Below are positions 1 to 11,754 of a stretch of 64,000 nucleotides of DNA, piece by piece (the first letter of the stretch is position 1; every line of letters begins with the position of its first letter). Position numbers and translations under genes: made by a program. Source of the stretch: Guyanagaster necrorhizus (taxonomy: Eukaryota; Basidiomycota; Agaricomycetes; Agaricales; Physalacriaceae); assembly GCF_019112545.1 (NCBI RefSeq), contig NW_025064885.1, positions 830,073 through 894,072 on the forward strand. Direction: 5' to 3'. The notes beneath the pieces were generated by a model. The model did not search any database, was not told the origin of the DNA, and saw only the letters and a program-made list of their open reading frames with translations.

Positions 1-1
1 C

Positions 2-703
2 CGAGATTCCCTCAGTAATGCGTACAGGGAGTTCCAGACCGCTATGATCAGCGGAATATATCTAGTCCTTCATCCATCAGGGAAGGATGAGGCGGCTATG
101 CATGCCATCCTTGATTCGTTCATGAAGGAGCATGAAGGCATACGGGATATGGATGAAACAACCCGACGGGAGCTGAAGACCATAGAATTTTTGAAGAATA
201 AAGCATCTCAACGGACTCTGCCTAATGCTATGGGATCTCTCCCACAGAACGATCCTGCACACCTCTTACTAGGTCTACAGCAGGCTTCTACGCCACATCC
301 TCCTCCATTCCCATCTCTGTTGAACTTGCCCCCTGCCTCCTCGCCACGAAGTCCATATGCGACACATATAAATCAATCTCCAACGTTCCAAAGACTGCAG
401 AGCGCTTCGGGAGACTTCGAAAATTCGCCGACAGCATCTGGTAGTCCCAACGGTGAAGAGGACTCTACCGCGCAGTCGTTGTTAGACCACTGGTGTAATG
501 CAATCAGTGCGCCGTTGGAGGGATCTAGCTCCGCCTCGTCTTGGGGAGGACTCCCCGGAAACTTCGCTGGCTGGGCGGGGACAACATCGACGTTGGTTGG
601 AGCACCAGATCCTCGCCTTCTGGCTGGTATTGATGGTAACGAGTGGAACTATTGGGAGACATTAGTAAACCAGATTCGAGGGCCTGTTCCAGGGTCCAGC
701 TAG
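2..703 (+). CDS. C-terminal end of a putative fungal Zn2Cys6-type transcription factor (5' partial)
   Basis: The frame is open from the left edge (first codons read RDSLSNAYREFQTAM) to a TAG at 701-703, so this is the last exon of a gene that starts outside the window. The protein has a short helical part, then a long Pro/Ser-rich disordered stretch, and ends in an acidic/aromatic tail (NEWNYWETLVNQIRG). That layout, especially the W-x2-L-x2-QIRG-type ending, resembles the C-termini of basidiomycete binuclear zinc-cluster regulators with a fungal-specific transcription factor domain. The DNA-binding cluster itself is not in the window, so the family call is inference. It is convergent with the RAD7 gene, whose stop lies 234 bp downstream. 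Confidence 0.45.
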   Translation, partial: RDSLSNAYREFQTAMISGIYLVLHPSGKDEAAMHAILDSFMKEHEGIRDMDETTRRELKTIEFLKNKASQRTLPNAMGSLPQNDPAHLLLGLQQASTPHPPPFPSLLNLPPASSPRSPYATHINQSPTFQRLQSASGDFENSPTASGSPNGEEDSTAQSLLDHWCNAISAPLEGSSSASSWGGLPGNFAGWAGTTSTLVGAPDPRLLAGIDGNEWNYWETLVNQIRGPVPGSS

Positions 704-937
704 ACGACAGGTATCTTAAACGCAGCAGATATATATAGCATAGCACGCTTTAACTTTCGTGTTTTTTTGTAGTCCTAGGTCATAGCTTGTATCAGAATAA
801 GACCGATCTGTCTAGTACATCTGACGTGAAGTTAGGGATACCCTGAATTCCTTCAAGAAAATGATAAGTACAGTTGCACTGCTACATTCTTGCGTCCATC
901 TCAAGATGACCCTCCCTACCATGGCTACAGATGACAT
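704..937. other. Convergent intergenic spacer
   Basis: This 234-bp spacer separates the stop of the upstream transcription-factor gene from the stop of the RAD7 gene on the other strand. It should hold both 3' UTRs. I see no ORF, repeat or RNA gene in it. Confidence 0.6.
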
Positions 938-3012
938 CTAATGACTTTCAATGCCATATATCCTAATGTGTCTTTGTTTCCCACTGACAGTCCACTTGCC
1001 TTCGACTCTGTTGCAACCCCACACTTTGACTTCCTGAAGCCCTCCTTTGTTACCTTCGATGATACTTTTGACAGTAAAATCGTCAACGCCTCTACAGAAT
1101 CCCAAGTCGACTTTTTTCAAATCTCGTGCTTGCTTCCCAATCTCTTCTAAGGCCTCGTTATCAATGTCTCGCCATCCATTGATATTCAACTCCTGAAGGC
1201 TGGATCCGGAGTGGGCCAGGATGGCAAGAAGGGCCCCCTTGTTTAGAAGATGGATGCGGGAAATATCGAGGAAAGTCAAGGGTGGATTGGACGTCCAGGA
1301 ATTAAAGAAATTAGCTACCCCAGCATCGGTGAGTTCGGGGAGATTTCTTAGACCAAGTGAAGTGATGGCATTGGAGTAAGCTTGCAACCCCTGTTGTAGA
1401 ACTTTGTCGGAGACTTCTGTGTGATTTGAGAGGTCTAGGTGGGTTAAGGTGGATGCTACAGTGGAGAGCATATCTATGATTGCTACTTCACTGCAAGACT
1501 CGCTTGGTTCAGATATGTCCAGGTACGTCAATTGCCCTTCGAGCAGCTTGATACAATTGAGGAACTCGTCAGATATCTTGCCAATTTCCTTTAGCCCCAA
1601 AGCGCGTAACGTCTTCTGCGATGTAGTGATCAATGTTTCGATACACTTGACATCGAACCTTGGGCTCTGCGTTATCTTGAAACATTCAAGCTGAGGGTGA
1701 GATTCAAAGAAATTAATCCAGGCGGGAGGCCGGACAAGGAAGGGACCAAGCAATTGAAGAGACACCAAATTCGGAAGAGATTTCGACCATACAGACATGA
1801 CTTCGTCTGATAGGAGGCCACAGAAATCGAGGCGCAATGTTGTTAAATTAGGATTAAAATGAGCCAAAGTTGATAAGGCGTCGGGCGTTAACTCTGACAA
1901 CGTGTAAGTTTGTATTAGATAAGTGGCAGCTGTCCCACATACTTGTAGCGTCATAAAGTGTCAGAACTGTGATCTCTGGTCCATAAAACAGATGCGCATT
2001 TGCGGATGTCCTGTTAGGGGTTAGCTTGGATGAACATTATAGAAACGAACCGACTGACAGGCTACGATTCTTTGAGATGGCCTTGGATATAGCTTCCATA
2101 TTGAGGGTACCAATATCGCCAAGGGCTTCGATATCATCGATGTACCTCGATATTATCTATATGGAAATGAGTCGTATTTACTGAAGACACGGGCACGTCA
2201 TCACCTGAATGCATAGAGAGGCAAGGGAAGGAAAGAGACGCTCTTCAGAATTCACGACCCGTTTCGTCACGGTTGGTTTGCATTTTTTGGGCACTGTGGG
2301 CTTCTTGAATGGATCGTTCCCAGAAGACTTGGCACATGGATGGCAGAGATATCCAGGGCCAGGATCTGCGGCTACAGTGTATTTGGACTATGTAACGGTT
2401 AGAATTGTAGAATGGACGTGAAATAATTGAAGATTCATACCACAGTAAACTGTTTTTGGCACTTTGCACAGGTATCAAAGTTTCCTACAGGAGGTTTTGA
2501 CGGGGAACCAGCTATCGACCACATAGACCTTGATAGAGCAGTATACGCGTCTTCGTCTTCATCTTCGTCATCCTTGTCATCTTTCTTGGACTTTTCCCCT
2601 TGTTTCTTCTTCATCTTGGCTTCTGCCGATCTGCTCAACTTTCGTTTCTTCGTGGGGGACGCAGGGTCGTCTAATTCGTCAGAAACGTATCCTGATCTCC
2701 TCTACAGAGAGCTATAGATGATACTGCCTTGAAAATAAACGAGGTAGCTCACATTACTGCTCCTAGTTCGTCGACGCGCGGCCTGAACCCCATCTTCTTG
2801 ATTGGCGTCGACATTATCTGCTTCTTCCAGTGTGTTACTCGGTCCAGCTGCTGGTCGATTCGCGGTCGCTGAGCGCCGTGCAATTGTTGTGGCAGTGATG
2901 CCGGAATCCTGCAGTGACTGTGAACACCTTGGAAATAAACGCGAGACTCTCCTCTTACCCTGAGGAATTCAGTCAGGGCGGACGTTGGCCCACGAACATT
3001 ATTGTAACTCAT
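938..3012 (-). CDS. rad7: RAD7/Rhp7-type LRR protein of global-genome nucleotide excision repair
   Basis: Exons by consensus splice sites and frame: 3012-2959, 2908-2753, 2701-2441, 2387-2205, 2156-2059, 2010-1943 and 1893-938, about 595 residues. The start MSYNNVRGPTSALTEFLR followed by DSGITATTIARR is characteristic of Rad7. A basic KKRK nuclear-localisation-like patch (exon 3) precedes a Cys4-type knuckle, CAKC in exon 3 and CHPC in exon 4. The region ALGDIGTLNMEAISKAISKN and FYGPEITVLTLYDATKLTPD leads into leucine-rich repeats filling the last exon. In yeasts Rad7 works with Rad16 in NEF4 and with a cullin/elongin ligase to find lesions in non-transcribed DNA. Exon phases all agree, which supports the model. 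It shares a 154-bp divergent promoter with the CTNNBL1 gene. Confidence 0.88.
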
Positions 3013-3166
3013 TCTTGGATGAAAAGAGAGAGGAGAGATAGTGGCGGTGGGGTCAGAGCGACAAATTTGTTGAATTTCTCACGTTCAATTCACGCGTCAC
3101 AGGTCCGACGTACATAGTATTCACCTTAGTTTAGCTACCTGCAGTCGCGTTTAATTCGGCAACATC
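3013..3166. promoter_or_regulatory. Short divergent promoter between rad7 and the CTNNBL1 homologue
   Basis: Only 154 bp separate the two start codons, so both 5' UTRs and both core promoters must lie here or overlap the coding ends. I see no strong TATA box. Joint regulation of the pair is possible but is only inferred from the layout. Confidence 0.5.
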
Positions 3167-5568
3167 ATGGATATCGACAGGTTGTTCAAGGTATTGGTCC
3201 TCAGCACCTGTAATCCTTCTGTAGCTGACTGCTGCTAGACTCCCAAGTTGCCAGTTGGGGGCGGAAAACGGAAATTGCCCGACAATCCAACACCTGAAGT
3301 GTTGAAGAAGATAAAGATGGACGCGAGTTCTCCTTCTGGCTCGGGATATTCACCACAGAGCGGCTCGTCCCAAGTAAAAGGAAAGAGTCGCGCCGTGACC
3401 ATTGAGGAGGCTGACGAAGACATCAAAAACCCGCGCAACTTTGCTCCCGGCGGAGATGCAGATTATTTTGTCGAAGAGGACGACGAAGGACGGTTCTTCG
3501 GTGGCGGTCTAACCTCCGAGCAGAAGGAGATTTTGAACATATTCGATAATGCAAACAAGCAGGATGAGGTGTGTCCTAAAGGCATTGTCTGTCTTCAAAA
3601 TCTCATTTACGTGCAGCCATCGCAACTTTCAATATCAGGTATCCGAAGAATACTGCTTCAGTTTGAGCGCGCTGTAAACAAAAACCAAGACCAGCGTTCA
3701 AAGTACCCTGACGATCCCACAAAGTTTGTTGCTCCAACTCTGTATGAACCGCAATCTTGACTGCTAATGCACCATACAGGTTTATTGATTCAGAGGCTGA
3801 TTTGGATAGTGCTATAAAATCTCTGCTGCCTTTGGCACAGCTCCCAGTTTTATCATATCCTGAAATTGTCAAGTCCGGAGCGGTGGCCCTTCTGGTCGGC
3901 CTTTTGAGTCACGAGAATGTTGACATCGTAATTGATGTTGTCGAGGTGTTCCATGAACTCACCGATGAGGATGTGGGTGATGAAGGCAATGATGATGAAG
4001 AGGATACAGCGGAGGCCCTTAAGCTTTTGATAGAAGGCCTGGTACGCCGTTCATGTTTGTTCCTCTTTCTTCCGAGCTCACATCCTTCAAGTTGGAAAAT
4101 TCTATATTAGAATTGCTAGTTGAAAACCTGAAACGATTTAACGAAACAGAAGAATCTGACCGGCAGGGTGTCTTCCACCTACTGGGTAAATGGTCACTTC
4201 GCTGCGCCTTTGTAATTGATTGGCTCATGAAGCCCAGGCATCTTCGAAAACACCCTGGGTTTTGATCCTGCTCTTTCCACGCAGCTGGTATCAAAAACTA
4301 ATCTCCTTCCATGGTTACTTGACCGCGTACAGGCAAAAAGCTTCGATGAAAATCGCGGATATGCTGCAGAAATCCTTTCGATTCTCCTTCAAGATAGTAT
4401 AGAAAATCGGTTGCAGTTGGGTAAACATGATGGTGTTGAAACCATTCTCAAGGTCCTCTCCGTATGTTCATCATCCCTTGGTCATTTTCTGCATCATTTA
4501 ACATCGCTGTTCTAGCAATATCGAAAGCGTGACCCGGCTAATGCTGACGAAGCAGAGTTCATGGAGAACGTCTTTGATGCTCTATGTTCTGCTTTAAATG
4601 AGTCTGAAATAAAGAAACTGTTCCTGGCTGCTGAAGGACACGATCTCATGATTTTGATGATGAAGTTCGTATACTTGAGTTTGGCACTTCTATGGCTAAC
4701 ATATCTATCTTTCTAGAGAAAAACTGCAGTCGCGGTCGCGGTCCATCAAAACACTGGACTACGCAATGTCTGGTCCTTCTGGCGTGGCCCTTTGTGAGGC
4801 ATTTATTGAAGCTTTGGGACTCAAGTCGCTCTTTTCGGTTTTCATGGGGAATGTTCGTGAAATGATCCCTCCTCTTTCAGCTTATCTTCCAACCTAAACC
4901 CCACAGATGAACAAAAAACAAAAGTCTAGCGAAACGCCGGCATCGGAGGATACGTCGCACACGCTCAGCATAGTGGCATCGCTCTTTTCCAATATTCCCT
5001 CCGATTCTACTGAGCGGATGCGATTATTGACCAAGTTTGTTGAAAACAATTACGAAAAGGTAGACAAGCTCTTAGATATCAGGGACTCAGCCAAGGCCAG
5101 GCTCCAAAAAACAGACACAGAGATCGCTGCCGATAAGGTGCGTTCGCTTGCATTTTGTATCGCTGAACGCTCGTCTGATTTCCGTAGTAGGCATCGCCGG
5201 ATAATGACATGGATGAGGACTCGCTGTACTTGCGACGCTTGAACGGCGGGTTCTATACCCTACAAATTGTGGATTACATTTTGGCATGGATAGTCATGGA
5301 AGATGATGGGGTGAGTGTACAGTCGTTACCGAAGAATGGACTGTCTTAGGCTTATCCACAACCATTGCATAAACAGATTCGAACACATGCACTACAGATG
5401 TTGGCGCGGAAGAACCAGGGTCTGGAAAATATCGTAGAGACTCTACGGTTGTACCACGATAACGTTGACAACGGACAAGGGGAATCCGATGAAGATCAGG
5501 GACCTTCACGGAAAGAAATCTTGGAGGGTCTCATCGGTGCTCTGGATTCCAACGCCTCTACTACGTAG
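3167..5568 (+). CDS. CTNNBL1: CTNNBL1-type armadillo-repeat protein of the spliceosome
   Basis: The gene starts with a tiny exon, MDIDRLFK (3167-3190), followed by 3239-3568, 3617-3723, 3780-4041 and exons from 4092 onward. Introns are about 48-57 bp. The spliced protein has an N-terminal basic KRK motif, an acidic stretch, then helical armadillo-like repeats: FERAVNKNQDQRSKYPDDP, SGAVALLVGLLSHENVDI, LGFDPALSTQLVS, GPSGVALCEAFIEALGLK and the C-terminal IRTHALQMLARKNQGLEN. These match the CTNNBL1 (NAP) family, which associates with the PRP19/CDC5L complex and recognises nuclear-localisation signals. Length, near 580 residues by my splicing, fits the human protein (563). The stop is 40 bp from the convergent UTP15 stop. 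The middle exon limits are less certain than the ends. Confidence 0.85.
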
Positions 5569-5608
5569 GATGTATAAAAGATAGGCGGCCGGTGCTAGGG
5601 AACCCAAT

Positions 5609-7387
5609 TCATCTGGAGTCTAATGCTGTAAGTGAGAATACCATATCCAAAGCGCCCTTGGTTTTCAGCAATTCCCTTTGAAATCGTAGTTCCATCGAGA
5701 TTTTCTTCCGCAATTGCAGGAATAGAGAGTCGATCAGAAGTGATTGTCCTATAACGGAGGCGTACATCTCTGCCAGTGCGATTTAGTTATTTCGTAAGCC
5801 ATGGAAAGGAATCTCCGTACCTATGACCATGCTAGCAACGTCGCACGCCATCTCTCCGAAACGAGGGTCAGTGACATACTTGACTAATAAACGTAGGATT
5901 GGTTCTAGAAGGACATCATCACGCCCAGCTAGTGCAGTGCGAAGGCCGTCGCGATGAATAAGTTCCTGTATCAGCGCAAAAGTTGTCGCTGGAGGAACAT
6001 TCTGTCCCTCATAGTTAAACAATGCACCCGCAACAACACTTGACAAGATTAACCTTGCAGAGGACTGAATCAAGGGCAGAAGAATACTTGAAGCTCTTTA
6101 AAAACCGATCGTAATCTTTCAGATGCTGAGTACGCCTGCTTTCTATTCGGAATTCATTGGTGTCTCCAATGGGTCTGGACTTGAACTTGTTTTTGGTCTG
6201 CCCTTGACCTATTCCCGAGCTAGACATTCCGAGGAATGACTCAAATGCCCCTGACTGAACATTCGATGCAGAAAATGGTGCACTGTCCAACGTTTCTGAA
6301 GCTTTTTGCTGTCTTCGACGTACTGACAGAGTTCCGTCACTCATGCCGGCAGCTATATGGCTTTCGTCTGGCTAAAAGTCACAGACGTGAAGTACAAGGA
6401 ATAACGAAAAGACGAAAAGACGAACCGACACAGCGAGGCAGAGAATGGGAGCTGGATATCGCATAGTATGCACAACTTTATACGTGCTCACATCGTAAAC
6501 TTTCACCATCTGATCGAGACCTCCTGTTAGAAGACGGCTAGCAGACGCATTGAAGGTTAAGGATGTGATAGTCTTTTGATGATTTGACAACGCTCGCGTA
6601 CATCGCCCTCCAGCGACAATATCCCAGGAGCGAATAATAGGGCCACTGGAAGAGATAGCGACAGTACCGGAGGGAAACATCAACACCTGCTCTACTGGAG
6701 ACTTCTCCCCGCTATTGCTTCGGCTCATTATCATCTCGCAATGGCCGGAACGGGCGTCAAACATGCGCACAGTTCCATCGTAAGACCCGGTTAAGATAAT
6801 GTTAGGATTCGATGATGAGACTTGCCCTGTCCGTACGTAGTCCGTGTGGGACGTGAAGGTGGATATACTTGTTTGGGAGGGGACGTCCCACAACTTGGCC
6901 GTGGTATCATCGGAGCAAGAGAGAATTTGGGTAGGAGTCAAGGTAGAGAATTTTGTCACATATACGGGTTGTTTGTGGGAGTCTAGAGTTCTCAGGATGG
7001 CTCGCGAATTTATGTCAAAAACCTTGGGAGTCGTAGTGAGAAAATAGAATAGTAGACGGAAACAGCACACACTTGAATTAGACCAGTATCATCTCCTGCT
7101 ACGACCAATTTGCCATCTGTACGTATTGCGCCGCTACGTGCCACGTCTTTAAACCGTGCTATTGTCTTGGTGACCTTTTGGGTGCGCGGAGCATATATCT
7201 GGACGCGAGTTGCAGCGGTGACTGCATATCGATGAGGCTTTGAAGGAGAGAAATGGACAGAAGTGACGGGGGCATATTCCTTGACAAAAACAGGGTATTT
7301 AAACTGTCGCCAATACCGGGACTCTGGGCTGTGTTTGGTAGACGACGGCCGGGCGTGTGATTTTACGACGACGGGCTGGTAGTCCAT
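5609..7387 (-). CDS. UTP15: U3 snoRNP-associated WD40 protein UTP15
   Basis: The start MDYQPVVVKSHARPSS at 7387 matches UTP15 N-termini, so I prefer it to an in-frame ATG four codons upstream. WD40 repeats follow (SCSDDTTAKLWDV, TGSYDGTVRMFDARSGH, TGGLDQMVKVYDV). The C-terminal UTP15-specific domain contains PPATTFALIQELIHRDGLR and, after the last intron, MYASVIGQSLLIDSLF. Four introns join in frame, including 'CTCGCTGTGTCG|gttcg...tag|CCAGACGAA', which gives CLAVSPDESHIAAGMSDG. The last exon lies outside the longest open frames: the splice at 5819-5820 replaces a short GTEIPFHG tail, and the true stop TGA is at 5609-5611. UTP15 is part of the t-UTP/UTP-A subcomplex of the small-subunit processome, needed for 18S rRNA maturation in the nucleolus. 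Confidence 0.9.
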
Positions 7388-7556
7388 AAGAGTCCACAAG
7401 TTATCACACCGTCACACTGAAAATTTTGTCACAGATAAAAGCTAATGCCGGGACTTGCCGTCAAGATCGATTGCAGCTGATTTCATCACTTTTTCTTACT
7501 TTCCTTCTCTCCTCCTGCCTTTCTGCTCCCTGTACATCCCTGTGAATTAAAACATC
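7388..7556. promoter_or_regulatory. Divergent UTP15/TCTP promoter with a pyrimidine-rich tract before TCTP
   Basis: 169 bp separate the two ATGs. From about 7484 to 7542 the plus strand is almost all C and T, ending in CTGTGAATTAAAACATC before the TCTP ATG. CT-rich initiator regions are common in front of highly expressed fungal translation genes, and mammalian TCTP is a 5'-TOP mRNA. Function here is inferred from composition and position only. Confidence 0.5.
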
Positions 7557-8365
7557 ATGTTGTTGTACGAAGACGTTATCAGTGGGGATGAAATGTTCTC
7601 CGATGCGTTTCCCTTGCAAGTTGAATTACCCTCTATGTGCGATAGTTCACTGATTTATGTAAAATATAGGAAACCCGTCGACGATATCGTCTTCGAGGTG
7701 GACTGCCAAACCATCACTATCAAGGCCGGTGCCGATGTCGATATCGGTGTGTATCAACAGACACTGGAATTTTCGTGCGCTTACCGGATGTGCATAGGTG
7801 CCAATCCCTCTGCTGAGGAGCAAGACGATGCTGTTGAGGATGGAGCGACACAGGTCAACAATGTTGTCCACTCCTTCCGTCTTCAGTCGACCGCTTTTGA
7901 CAAGAAGTCTTACCTGTCATACTTGAAGGTATCTATGATTGTGTTTGGTATGGACAGAAGTATCTCACTCTTCGTTAGGGATACATGAAAAGTATCAAGA
8001 CCAAACTCGCTGAGACAAACCCCGACCGTGTCGAGGCGTTCGAGAAGGGAGCTCAGGCATATGCCAAAAAGATCGTTGCCAACTTCAAGGACTTTGAATT
8101 CGTAAGTTTTTGTGCTCCGGTCTTTTGTGCCGCTAATGGTCGTCGGAAGTACACTGGCGAGACGATGAACGCTGATGGAATGGTTGCTCTCCTCAACTAC
8201 CGCGTAAGTGTAGCTTCTGACACTTTTGACTCGTACTGACTGTCTTATGCAGGAAGACGGTGTTACCCGTACGTTTCCATACAATGATATGAATGCTCAT
8301 TTGACTGACTATGCGCAGCCTACTTCACGTTCTGGAAAGATGGCCTGAAGGAGGTTAAACTGTAA
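7557..8365 (+). CDS. TCTP: Translationally controlled tumour protein (TCTP/TMA19)
   Basis: The spliced product starts [18 protein letters not shown] and contains [54 protein letters not shown] and the C-terminal [12 protein letters not shown], near-diagnostic for TCTP, at the family length of about 168 residues. TCTP binds ribosomes and acts in translation, growth control and stress. At least six exons are needed, one of them only 16 nt (8253-8268, encoding EDGVT plus one base). The first intron fits best as a GC-AG intron, 7616-7669, giving FPLKPVDDIV as in other TCTPs. The nearest GT donors shift the frame (7620) or add seven unexpected residues (7636). The GCP3 start is 166 bp downstream on the same strand. 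Confidence 0.95.
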
Positions 8366-8531
8366 ATGTTGATGCCCACTTGATAAATTACAACATGATT
8401 GAAATGGAGGCATATTGGGAGTAATGTACGATGCGTTGAAATGTATACGAATACATATACTAGGCTGCAACCGATGGAACGGAGTATTTGCATGGAAATA
8501 GTACCAAACACTTTGAACGCGTCGCGCAGCC

Positions 8532-11500
8532 ATGTCTCCCCTTTCCTCGTTGGAATCTCTTGTCCTCTCTCTTGTCTCTCCTACGAGAAATGACGAACAC
8601 CTCAAGGACGAGCTCGTTTTGCATTGTCAGGATATACTGAACAGGTAGGTGGCCGCTGGATCTGATTTGCCACTGAACCCAGAGCAACTGCAGCCATATA
8701 GGCCAGAACCATGACCCAGATCTAGTGCATCTTGCAGACTCGGTTAAACGACAGTGTACGTGTCACTCAGTTGTAGGGTATATGTCTCTCTGAGCAGCTT
8801 CAAGTACTTCATTCGTCTCCGTCAGGCAGCGCATACCTCAAATTTACCAATCTCTTATCCCGACTACTAGACCAGGCTCGTACTTTCTTTGCTGATGACA
8901 CGGATTCACTGATGTTTAATTTCAGCCCGTGCTATCAAGAAAACACGCGTCCATTCTCTTCCTGTACTCTCTCGCATCATCATCAGCATCGCAGGCTTCA
9001 GCGCCTTCCCTACTTCCATCACTAGTACCGCCGCCGCCCTCGCAACCAACCACCTCATCAACCACAGTAGATCCACCGGTCGATGCCCGATGTGCCAAGA
9101 GTAGAACAAAAGCCGATATATTGAGAGAGTACCGAACAAAGACAGGTGAAGATAATTGGATCTCTACCCCAAAGCTGCCCTCATGCTCTCAGGCCGTGCT
9201 ATTATTCCTGAACACTTGCTACTCCGCGATACCCTCTATCTATTGCAGGGCATCTCGGGCAAATATGTCCGGTTTTCATTGCAGGATGACTTTGAGAATA
9301 AACTCGTGTTTGTGGAGGACTCGGTGTGTGCTCATCCTCCTATTTTCGTCTCTGCTAACAGAAGAACAGAAATACATGATATCTGAACCGGTCAAGACGC
9401 TCATTCATAGACTGTCAGAGGTTGGGTATCTCTACACGCGCGTGGAGACCTTTATTCGAGAACGGGAGGGCGCCCCAGCTGTTGGGATGATTGAGCAGAG
9501 TCTGTGTCATCACTTGCAAGTCCAGCTTACTGAGTACTATCGTCTCATCGCTGTCTTGGAGTCACAGATGCCTGCCCCACCGAAGCACCCGACGGATGAA
9601 TCGGAGGAGAACCTCAGCATCCGGCAGGAAGAGACAGGCCTGACGTTGAGGCGTTTGGATGTATGGATAAATGATTGGCGACTTAGGATGAGGATGATGA
9701 GCGTATGCGTCGAAGGGGCGCGAGGTATTTTGCCCGTTATCTAGAGTGGACATTTTTAACAACATCTTCAGATGCACACGGAGGCGCATTAGTGAATCTT
9801 ATCCATAGCTACACTAATAATGGTGACCCCTTCGTGCGAAAATTTACTGATCAACTTCTTGAAGAGGTTTGACTATTTCCATGTTGCTCACTAGTCGGTC
9901 CTCATTTTCTTTGTCAATAGGTGTCCAAACCTTTTTTTGCTACTCTTCATAAATGGCTCTTCTCTGGAGAGTTATATGATCCTTTCAACGAGTTCTTCGT
10001 TGCTATGGATCCGTCTCTAAAACACGTTCAGTACACGCATCCCTCCTCTCTGTCAGGGGGATTTGGACAACCTACAGGTGATGGAGGTCTTGGGAGTCTG
10101 CTCATGGACAATGAGGATGCCAGCGACAAGATGGAAAACGGGCTTCAACTATGGCAATCGAAATATCAATTTCAAGAGGACATGTTGCCCATGTTTGTAG
10201 GCGAGGCTTTTGGAAGAAAGGTCTGCTCTGTTTGCTTTGAATATGCACCTATTTACGCAGTCCAGATTTTGTCGACTGGTAAAAGTCTGAACTTTATTCG
10301 ATATAGTTGTCATGATAGCGACTGGGTTGCTACCCGAGAGAAAATGAGTGACAGTGGTGGGAGTAAGTCCGTCTTGCATGCCTATATGCTTGTATGTAAT
10401 TGATCGTTGGCAGCTCTGAAGTACAGCGATATAAATGGATTAGAACGTTCAATAGATACCGCTTACCAAGTCGCGAGTGGTCGTCTATTCGAGGTCTTCA
10501 TCGACAAGTTCAAGCTTCTCGACCACCTCAAAGCGCTCCAAAACTATCTCCTCCTCGGTCATGGTGACTTTGCTGACCAACTCATGGAGGCTCTTGGGCA
10601 AGTCTATCTGATATATCTGTCTCCTGCTAACATTCCCCTCCCACAGCCCCAGCTTAACCCGCCAAGCCAACACCCTTTTCCGGCACAATCTAACCGCCAC
10701 CCTCGAAACCGCCATCCGGTCGTCCAACGCTCAAAATGACCCCGCCCACGTCCTACGCCGGCTCGATTCTCGCATGCTCGAGTATACCCACGGTGAGATC
10801 GGCTGGGACGTCTTTACGCTTGAATACAAAGTCGATGCGCCCATCGACACGGTGATCGACCCCGATTCGATGATCAAGTATTTGAAGCTATTCAGCCATC
10901 TGTGGCAGATGAAGAGGATCGAGGGCGCAATGGGTCAGGGATGGATGAGGGTGGCGGGAGACACACGGTCGTTTTTACGGGTTCCTGGTACGTTCACGTC
11001 TTTCTTCGTCGACATCTTCTTTTGAGACGTGTTAGATTTGGAGTTCCAATGGCACCAGATCCGTATCGTCAACGCCGAGATGATACATTTCATACGGCAA
11101 ATGCAAGCATATTGCCATTTGGAGGTGATTGAGTGTTCTTGGAAGATGCTGGTCGAGTTTTTGAACAAGAAGGAGGGTGACTTGGACACGATGATTAACG
11201 CGCACCGGGCATATTTGGATCGGATGGTGAAGAAAGTGCTGCTGCTGAGTCCCAAGGCGGGAAGAGAGGTGTGTACGATGAACTTTTTTCCTTTGCCTCA
11301 CTATTGAGCTATTTGCAGGAGAATCTACTTATACAAGTTCGAGAATTATTTTCGATAATATTACAGTTCAGGGAAGCTTCGGTGAGCCTTTGTTCTTATA
11401 TTTTCCCTTCACCTGTGCTAATGTTCGTAGGACAACTTTTACAATTACTGCTTATCAGAGTCTGTTTGGCGGGACAAGGAGCTGGATAATGAACGCGTAT

Positions 11501-11754
11501 GTATGAACTGTATTTAGTGAAACACTACTTACCTATTTTAGGGCGTATACACCGGACGAGGGACAACAAGCGGCGAACTTCCAACACAGCTCAATCCAGT
11601 GAAAGAATATGGCGCCCAGTTTTCTGAAAAGGCCCAAGCACTTGTGCATCAACTACAGGTGCACCCAGACTTGGATTGCCGCTTCCTTGCTGTCAGACTC
11701 TCCTTCTCAGAATATTACCGCACCAAAAAAGATCTTGGAACCCACAAACCCTAG
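8532..11754 (+). CDS. Gamma-tubulin complex component 3 (GCP3/Spc98/Alp6)
   Basis: I take the start as MSPLSSLESLVLSLVSPTRN at 8532, in an exon ending at a GT near 8645. Later exons give a disordered Ser/Pro stretch, KADILREYRTKTG, and the N-terminal GCP (GRIP1) domain: IIPEHLLLRDTLYLLQGISG, YLYTRVETFIRE, HQL-type repeats and KPFFATLHKWLFSGELYDPF. The C-terminal gamma-tubulin-binding domain includes LFEVFIDKFKLLDHLKALQN, YLLLGHGDFADQLMEAL, LWQMKRIE and WHQIRIVNAEMIHFI. The end RLSFSEYYRTKKDLGTHKP before TAG 11752-11754 is typical of GCP3 rather than GCP2. GCP3 pairs with GCP2 in the gamma-tubulin small complex that nucleates microtubules at the spindle pole body. There are many short introns; internal exon limits were not all resolved. 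Confidence 0.87.

Noticed and set aside
7620..7669. GT-AG version of TCTP intron 1 from 7620
   Set aside because: It shifts the reading frame out of [11 protein letters not shown].
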